Source: Pseudomonadota bacterium
Lineage (GTDB): Bacteria > Pseudomonadota > Gammaproteobacteria > Legionellales > Legionellaceae
Length of the DNA: 37,641 bases
Direction of reading: 5' to 3'
Assembly (NCBI GenBank): GCA_020161725.1
Contig: JAIUOG010000011.1
Coordinates: 1 to 37,641, forward strand
The stretch's first letter is position 1, and every line of letters starts with the position of its first letter. The notes under the pieces were generated by a model. The model was not told the origin of the DNA and searched no databases. It saw only the letters and a program-made list of their open reading frames with translations. Below are positions 33,284-37,641 of this stretch, one piece after another. The translations under genes and the position numbers were made by a program.

Positions 33284-33970
33284 TTATTTAGTATAAACTC
33301 TAGGTTCATCAAAATTGTAAATTAAACCAAAAGCGACTTGGGCGGTATGCGATGAAATTCGAGTCGCTTTGCTAACCATCCCAAAGGGTTCAAAAACAAC
33401 TCCTCTCACCCTTCCATAATTCACCTGGCTATAATCCATTCTCAGAGCAAGCTTTGCTGTCAAATTATGCTTTAAACCTAAACCATAACGAATACCATTT
33501 AGATTCTTTTTAAAGTTGCCCACAGTAGGATCAGCGTCAACAATTTTCAAATGGCCGTTAATATAACCAATTCGTGCATAGGCCAGTGTTTTATTCGTTA
33601 AAAAGTATCCAGGTAATAAACTAATCCCTTCACTGTTTCTAATTCTAAAAGTGGTTTTAGAAAAAGTTTGATGTATATATTCATCATTAGTTAATTGATA
33701 TTTAACCGAACTTAAATTGGCATTCGCCTCAAGCGCTAAATAATATTGATTATATTGCTGACCATAACCTACAAATAAGGAACCGAAACCACCAATACCG
33801 GCAAAATGTTCTTTATCAATTACATCAAAAGTACCTAAGCGAGTCACCCTGGATTTTTGGCTAAAATAAGCACCCTCAGGTCCGGCAGCAACCCCTGCAT
33901 AAAAACCCGCAAAGGTTGGCTCTGCAAACAATGTAGTCAATAAAAGGCTAGCGAATGTTTTCCTTAACAT
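33284..33970 (-). CDS. Outer-membrane beta-barrel protein (OmpW/opacity-like)
   Basis: About 228 residues from the ATG at 33970. A signal peptide (LRKTFASLLLTTLFAEPTFA) is followed by alternating amphipathic strands such as FYAGVAAGPEG, GFGSLFVGYGQQYNQYYLAL, LGLKHNLTAKLALRMDYSQV and closing TAQVAFGLIYNF. Strands with aromatic ends and a pattern of glycines fit an eight-stranded porin-like barrel of the kind common among Legionella surface proteins. The exact subfamily and role are not clear. It is convergent with ahpD and divergent from a tiny ORF at 34059. Confidence 0.8.
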   Translation of the reverse strand: MLRKTFASLLLTTLFAEPTFAGFYAGVAAGPEGAYFSQKSRVTRLGTFDVIDKEHFAGIGGFGSLFVGYGQQYNQYYLALEANANLSSVKYQLTNDEYIHQTFSKTTFRIRNSEGISLLPGYFLTNKTLAYARIGYINGHLKIVDADPTVGNFKKNLNGIRYGLGLKHNLTAKLALRMDYSQVNYGRVRGVVFEPFGMVSKATRISSHTAQVAFGLIYNFDEPRVYTK

Positions 33971-34058
33971 AATAATTTCCAATAAGAGAGGAAATTTAGT
34001 ATATATCTAAATTATTTTAAATGAATATAATAAAAAACATTATATTTCAAGGACTAAT

Positions 34059-34175
34059 ATGAGAAAAATAAATGGATTTTTACTTGGCCTTTTTACGCTC
34101 TTGCCCTTTGTCATTTTTGCAAGCACATCGGTATTAACCTTTGGTGTAGCTAACGCTACTAATTCGGAGTATTGA
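34059..34175 (+). CDS. Small exported or membrane peptide
   Basis: A 38-residue frame starting at an ATG with AAGGA five to eight bases upstream. It consists of a basic start (MRKING), a hydrophobic stretch (FLLGLFTLLPFVIFAS) and a short tail ending NSEY, so it is either a signal-bearing secreted peptide or a one-helix membrane peptide. The TGA at 34173-34175 is followed in frame by 18 more codons with two cysteines up to a TAA, which may be the lost end of a longer protein. A strong hairpin lies about 70 bases downstream. Not recognised as a family; supported by the start site and the signal-like sequence. Confidence 0.45.
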   Translation: MRKINGFLLGLFTLLPFVIFASTSVLTFGVANATNSEY

Positions 34176-34242
34176 GCTACAGCAGCAAGCGCCTGTAATA
34201 GTCTAGCTAATTTATACTGTGTTTCACAATAACTAATAGAAT

Positions 34243-34277
34243 TAAGATAATCTGGGCTAAAAGCCCAGATTATCTTA
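34243..34277. terminator. Strong bidirectional hairpin between convergent genes
   Basis: A perfect 16-bp stem (TAAGATAATCTGGGCT at 34243-34258 and its complement at 34262-34277) with an AAA loop. It lies between the small plus-strand ORF and the 3' end of the OsmC gene, where it can end both transcripts. T-tracts on either side are short. Confidence 0.65.
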
Positions 34278-34302
34278 GATTTGAATTTTGTATTAAGCTG
34301 TA

Positions 34303-34731
34303 TCAATTTTCTAACTTTGCATTTAACGTTATCTTGGCATTAAAAAGTTTAGATACAGGGCAATTTTCCTTTGCCTCTTTAGCAATTTGCAGGAAAGTTT
34401 CTTCATCAATATGGGAAATTGCAGCAGTCATATTTAATTCAATTTCAGGAATTGAAAAACCTTTTTCTGTTTTTTCAAGACCAACTAAAGCAGTTGTATT
34501 AATTTTGCTTGGCTGAAAACCTTTCTGGGATAATGAAGCTGCAAAAGCCATAGTAAAACAACCTGCATGAGCTGCTCCTATTAACTCCTCAGGATTAGTA
34601 CCTTTACCATCTTCAAAACGAGTTTTAAAAGAATAGGGCGTTTTATCCAGTACACCACTGTCCGTTGAGACATTTCCATGGCCATCCATTAAATTCCCTT
34701 GCCATTCTGCAGATGCTTTTCTATTAATCAT
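34303..34731 (-). CDS. OsmC-family peroxidase
   Basis: A 142-residue OsmC/Ohr-fold protein that reduces organic hydroperoxides with two cysteines: Cys in GAAHAGCFTMA (about residue 58) and Cys in ENCPVSK (about 124). TNPEELIGAAHAGCF is the OsmC subgroup signature. Members use lipoylated proteins as reductant. It fits the peroxide-defence theme of the oxyR-ahpCD block 2 kb away but is transcribed on its own. Confidence 0.92.
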   Translation of the reverse strand: MINRKASAEWQGNLMDGHGNVSTDSGVLDKTPYSFKTRFEDGKGTNPEELIGAAHAGCFTMAFAASLSQKGFQPSKINTTALVGLEKTEKGFSIPEIELNMTAAISHIDEETFLQIAKEAKENCPVSKLFNAKITLNAKLEN

Positions 34732-34849
34732 GCTTATTCCTTATTAAAGTAATCAATCCCAATAACAGGTTAAGTATAGTCCCATGCTCTTACAAAATGC
34801 TATTTTTGTACACATATGATAAAATAATGTCTTTTTTTCTTAGATTAGC

Positions 34850-35953
34850 ATGGCATTTAACAAAAAAAGATTGATATCACTCGATGTATTTAGAGGCTTT
34901 ACTATTGCACTCATGATAATAGTGAATAGCCCAGGCAGCCCTCAAAGTTACTCTATTTTTCAGCACTCCGCATGGCATGGTTGTAGCTTAGCTGATTTAG
35001 TTTTTCCCTTTTTTATTTTTATTATGGGTCTTTCTTTAGCTTTGGCATTAAATAAAGAAAAACCTTTTCAAAAAAACCTTGTTAATATTTTTAAACGTAG
35101 TTTGATACTTTTGGCCTTAGGCTTATTTTTAAATCTTTTTCCGCGCTTTGATTTTGAACATCTGCGTTTTTATGGCGTTTTACAAAGATTGGCATTTTGT
35201 TATTTTATAGGCGCTTTGATTTTCATAAAAACCAATACAAAACAACAAATTAGCTTAGTTTTTATTTTTCTTCTTGGTTATTATTTTCTAATGACTGTAG
35301 TAAAAATACCAGGTGAGATTTTTAGTATTGATACTACCAATAATTTATCTGCTTATATTGACAGATTAGTTTTTTCACCCAATCACCTCTACGGCAAAAC
35401 TTTTGATCCAGAAGGCTTATTAAGCAGCTTACCCTCGATAGCCACTTTATTAATAGGCATGCTATGCGGGCAATTGTTAAAAAAAGAAATGGAGCCACAA
35501 AATTGTTTAAAAATCCTAGTTATATCTAGCCTTATTCTATTGAGCTTTGGTGCTAGTTGGGGGCTAATTTTTCCAATTAATAAAGCTTTATGGACTAGTT
35601 CTTATGTTTTATGGACAGCTGGCTTAGCTTTATTATTATATGCATTTTGTTATTGGCTAATTGAAATAAAAGGCTTTAAAAAACCCTTTTTTATTTTTGA
35701 ACTGTTAGGGTTGAATGCTTTATTTTTATATTTTTTACATGTGTTTTTTCTTAAATTACAGAATGTCATTCTAATTCACTCAGCTAGCGGGAGTGAAAAT
35801 TTAAAAAGTTTTATCAGCCATTCTTTATTTAGCTTCTTATCAGAGAATAATGCTTCTTTTGCCTATGCTTTAAGCTACACCTTATTTTGGATAGGTTTTA
35901 TCTATTTATGGCAGAGAAAGTTATATTTTAAAAAGGATTTAAAGAAGCTATAA
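34850..35953 (+). CDS. Membrane acyltransferase-like protein (HGSNAT/DUF5009 type)
   Basis: A 367-residue protein with about ten membrane helices. The opening RLISLDVFRGFTIALMIIVN, followed by HSAWHGCSLADLVFPFFIFIMG, is the signature of the heparan-alpha-glucosaminide N-acetyltransferase-like family, in which a His in this region is thought to take part in moving acetyl groups across the membrane. Bacterial relatives act on glycans or cell-wall sugars, but few are characterised. The ATG has no strong ribosome-binding site. It stands alone, convergent with two ATP-grasp genes. Confidence 0.85.
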   Translation: MAFNKKRLISLDVFRGFTIALMIIVNSPGSPQSYSIFQHSAWHGCSLADLVFPFFIFIMGLSLALALNKEKPFQKNLVNIFKRSLILLALGLFLNLFPRFDFEHLRFYGVLQRLAFCYFIGALIFIKTNTKQQISLVFIFLLGYYFLMTVVKIPGEIFSIDTTNNLSAYIDRLVFSPNHLYGKTFDPEGLLSSLPSIATLLIGMLCGQLLKKEMEPQNCLKILVISSLILLSFGASWGLIFPINKALWTSSYVLWTAGLALLLYAFCYWLIEIKGFKKPFFIFELLGLNALFLYFLHVFFLKLQNVILIHSASGSENLKSFISHSLFSFLSENNASFAYALSYTLFWIGFIYLWQRKLYFKKDLKKL

Positions 35954-36018
35954 AAACCTGAAAATAAATACTATGATTTTTGATCAATTTTTATCAATAC
36001 CAGAAAGATATAAATTTA

Positions 36019-37095
36019 TTACTCCATAGAATAAAGGATAAAAAACAAACAAATAATGCAAAAAATAATTTTCAAATAAAAAGAAAAATTACCTACTTTA
36101 AAACGGTGTTTGAGATAGGCAAAAGGATGTTTTTTTATTAGCTCCCATAAAACAAAATGCGCTACAGGTCTATTTTTTCCCGTACTTGGTATTTCATGGA
36201 TGCTTAAATCAGGACAAGAATTAATCTCAATAATAATCCATCGCTGCTCGTCAAATGGCTTATCAAGATCCTCACATAGCAAATCAATTCCACCATAAAC
36301 CAAACCTAAGGCATGCACGGAATCAATCAGCTTTTTAGTATTTTGGGGGTTGATTTTAGTTGAACAAGTATAAACATCGCCTCCACGCCCTGTATTAGCA
36401 GTATAACTTAGCCTTACTTTTTTATTTTTAACTGGTATATCGTGAAGACTTAATCCAACCTCATCTAAGCAATGTTGATATTCTTCATCAAAAACTAAGG
36501 GGGATACAGTCAGAGTTTGCATTTGTATTAATCTTTCTTCATTTTTTATAGAAATTAGCTCTTCAATCGTATGCTTACCATCACCAATCACTGACGCCCC
36601 TGTGCGGGCAAGTATGCCTAAAATCTTATTCTTTAAAACTAAGACACGATATTCATTAAGGTTACCTTGAAATTCCTCCAAAACAACAGCATCGTGCATT
36701 CTAAAAAACCGCTCTAAATAAATCTCTAAAGTTTGAATATCTTTAATTTTGCTAAAAACAGCAGTTCCTCTTCCTGTGTTTTTTAAGGGTTTAGCTACTA
36801 AAGGAAAAGTTAAATTGCCAATAAGCTCTTTTAATTGTTTATTTTGGTAATCTTGGTTCGTAAAAAAAATAGATTTGCTAACCGAAAATCCGGACTTCTC
36901 TAATACCTGGTTCGCTACATATTTGTTCCCAGCGATATAAATCCCCCCCCCTTCATTTAAAAAGGTACGGGAACGAAAAAAATAATAATGCTTTTTAGCT
37001 AACGTTATTTCTAACACATCGCCATCTGCATGATAATGAAAAGGTAGACCCCATTTTTTTGCCAAACGATGTAAAATTCGTATATTAGAATTCAT
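36019..37095 (-). CDS. ATP-grasp ligase (cyanophycin-synthetase-like) with C-terminal membrane helix
   Basis: A 358-residue protein. LTFPLVAKPLKNTGRGTAVF carries the ATP-binding Lys and Gly-rich loop, VVLEEFQGNLNEYRVLVL the adenine and ribose contacts, GASVIGDGKHTIEELI matches the cyanophycin synthetase/GshAB insert, and IIIEINSCPDLSIHE the metal-binding Glu and Asn. The C-terminal 20 residues (FYLKIIFCIICLFFILYSME) form a membrane helix, unusual for the family. The enzyme should link an amino group to a carboxylate; substrates are unknown. It begins three bases after the preceding gene, a degraded paralogue. Codons 49-51 (GGG) are encoded by a run of nine G (36951-36943), a striking slippage-prone tract in such AT-rich DNA. 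Confidence 0.85.
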   Translation of the reverse strand: MNSNIRILHRLAKKWGLPFHYHADGDVLEITLAKKHYYFFRSRTFLNEGGGIYIAGNKYVANQVLEKSGFSVSKSIFFTNQDYQNKQLKELIGNLTFPLVAKPLKNTGRGTAVFSKIKDIQTLEIYLERFFRMHDAVVLEEFQGNLNEYRVLVLKNKILGILARTGASVIGDGKHTIEELISIKNEERLIQMQTLTVSPLVFDEEYQHCLDEVGLSLHDIPVKNKKVRLSYTANTGRGGDVYTCSTKINPQNTKKLIDSVHALGLVYGGIDLLCEDLDKPFDEQRWIIIEINSCPDLSIHEIPSTGKNRPVAHFVLWELIKKHPFAYLKHRFKVGNFSFYLKIIFCIICLFFILYSME

Positions 37096-37097
37096 AA

Positions 37098-37641
37098 TTA
37101 ATTTTTCATAAAAAGGGTTTTAAGATAAAAGAACAAATTCCTTTTAATTAATTGCATTAAAATCAATTTGGTTAGGTTATTTTTTTGTCTCTCTTCATGT
37201 AATTTAATTGGTGGATCTGCCTCTGAATCCCAAAAAAACCATTTGCTTTTATTAAAGGATACTTCAACATTTTTACAATAAAAATTGATACCGACCAAAT
37301 CTAAATCTAAACGCTTTACAATTTTAGTTAAAAAACAAATATTTTCCGCAGGAATACTACTTAAAAGGACTGATTCTGACTTTTCGCTATAATCTATAGT
37401 CGGTTCTTTATTTTTAAACTTTACGATATTAATAAGTTCATTATTTAAAAATAAAGCTTGATAAAGTTGAAGATCGTCGGGAATTTCTTGCAAATAAATA
37501 GAAAAATATTTTTTAAAACCTAGTCGAAGATGTTCTTCTAAGTTTATTGAATTTCTAAAATTCCTAAAAATTTCTCCTCCTAATTTATTAAGATTAGAAC
37601 ACACATTTAGAGGAAAATTTAAATCTTTAATTAAATCATCA
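37098..37641 (-). CDS. Degenerate ATP-grasp-like protein (partial, runs off the window)
   Basis: The frame is open to the window edge (before the GTG at 37604 it reads DDLIKDLNFPLN), so the N-terminus is missing. About 180 residues follow the order of the neighbouring ATP-grasp enzyme: FPLNVCSNLNKLGGE in place of the Lys/Gly-loop, IYLQEIPDDLQLYQALFLNN in place of the LLEEF...EYRVLVL segment, LDLDLVGINFYCKNVEV in place of the GIDLLCEDL strand, and WFFWDSEADPPIKLHE in place of the IIEIN...HE metal site. The catalytic Lys, Glu and Asn are lost, so it is probably a pseudo-enzyme, perhaps a partner of the intact copy encoded two bases downstream. The assignment rests on this paired alignment. Confidence 0.6.
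   Translation of the reverse strand, partial: DDLIKDLNFPLNVCSNLNKLGGEIFRNFRNSINLEEHLRLGFKKYFSIYLQEIPDDLQLYQALFLNNELINIVKFKNKEPTIDYSEKSESVLLSSIPAENICFLTKIVKRLDLDLVGINFYCKNVEVSFNKSKWFFWDSEADPPIKLHEERQKNNLTKLILMQLIKRNLFFYLKTLFMKN

Noticed and set aside
34040..34306. An 88-codon minus-strand frame
   Set aside because: It lies across the strong terminator hairpin and antisense to a plus-strand ORF with a good start site, has odd composition and no recognisable domain.
1..37641. CRISPR arrays, tRNA or rRNA genes, prophage structural genes
   Set aside because: No evenly spaced direct repeats, cloverleaf-like sequences, rRNA motifs or phage morphogenesis genes were seen. The S24-like repressor alone does not make a prophage.

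Overview
The window is AT-rich chromosomal DNA from a gammaproteobacterium, most likely of the Legionellales (Legionella or a close relative). The grounds are the low GC, the divergent oxyR / ahpC-ahpD pair with an AhpC ending in a CPC motif, a HipBST toxin module, a Thi5-type HMP-phosphate synthase with the CCCFC motif under a TPP riboswitch, and many lone accessory genes between short housekeeping blocks. This placement is inference from gene content. No rRNA, tRNA, CRISPR array or intact insertion sequence was seen.

Layout. 1-3530 (+): the tail of an unknown gene, DEAD-box helicase DbpA, a cold-shock protein and a YbiT-type ABC-F ATPase. 3596-5534: a REP-like repeat, an alkyltransferase-like DNA repair protein, a decayed phosphotransferase gene and a secreted avidin-fold protein. 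5791-15300: a very AT-rich accessory island. Nine co-directional minus-strand genes encode a phage-repressor-like regulator, a DHp-only mini histidine kinase, a response regulator with an in-frame stop, a second receiver, an ATP-grasp ligase, an MFS exporter, a MetX-like acyltransferase, a periplasmic binding protein and a membrane hybrid histidine kinase. A divergent AfsA-like hotdog gene has a 37-bp palindrome at its predicted transcription start. 15495-18868 (-): a thiamine/B6 block (Vat-type acetyltransferase, PdxH, TPP riboswitch, Thi5, BASS transporter).

19077-23942 (+): a WYL regulator with VOC and GyrI-like proteins, a membrane-anchored heme-oxygenase-like protein, a second REP-like repeat, an ammonium transporter remnant, three evenly spaced palindromes and hipBST. 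23939-26080: remains of a trans-AT polyketide locus (discrete acyltransferase, unknown protein, broken thioesterase) and a possible IS scar. 26106-29863 (-): a frameshifted ABC transporter and an antibiotic-type ABC-F protein. 30104-34731: HtpX, OxyR, AhpC, AhpD, an outer-membrane barrel, a tiny exported ORF and an OsmC peroxidase, a block centred on stress and peroxide defence. 34850-37641: a DUF5009-type membrane acyltransferase and two adjacent ATP-grasp proteins, one with a G9 tract and the other with a degraded active site.

The best candidate for an undescribed system is 5791-15300. It joins enzymes able to make and export a small molecule (ligase, acyltransferase, exporter, AfsA-like synthase) to a LuxP/LuxQ-like sensor pair, lone phosphorelay parts and a repressor with an obvious operator candidate. 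I infer an autoinducer-like circuit. The sequence shows gene content and tight coupling; the chemistry and signalling logic are untested.
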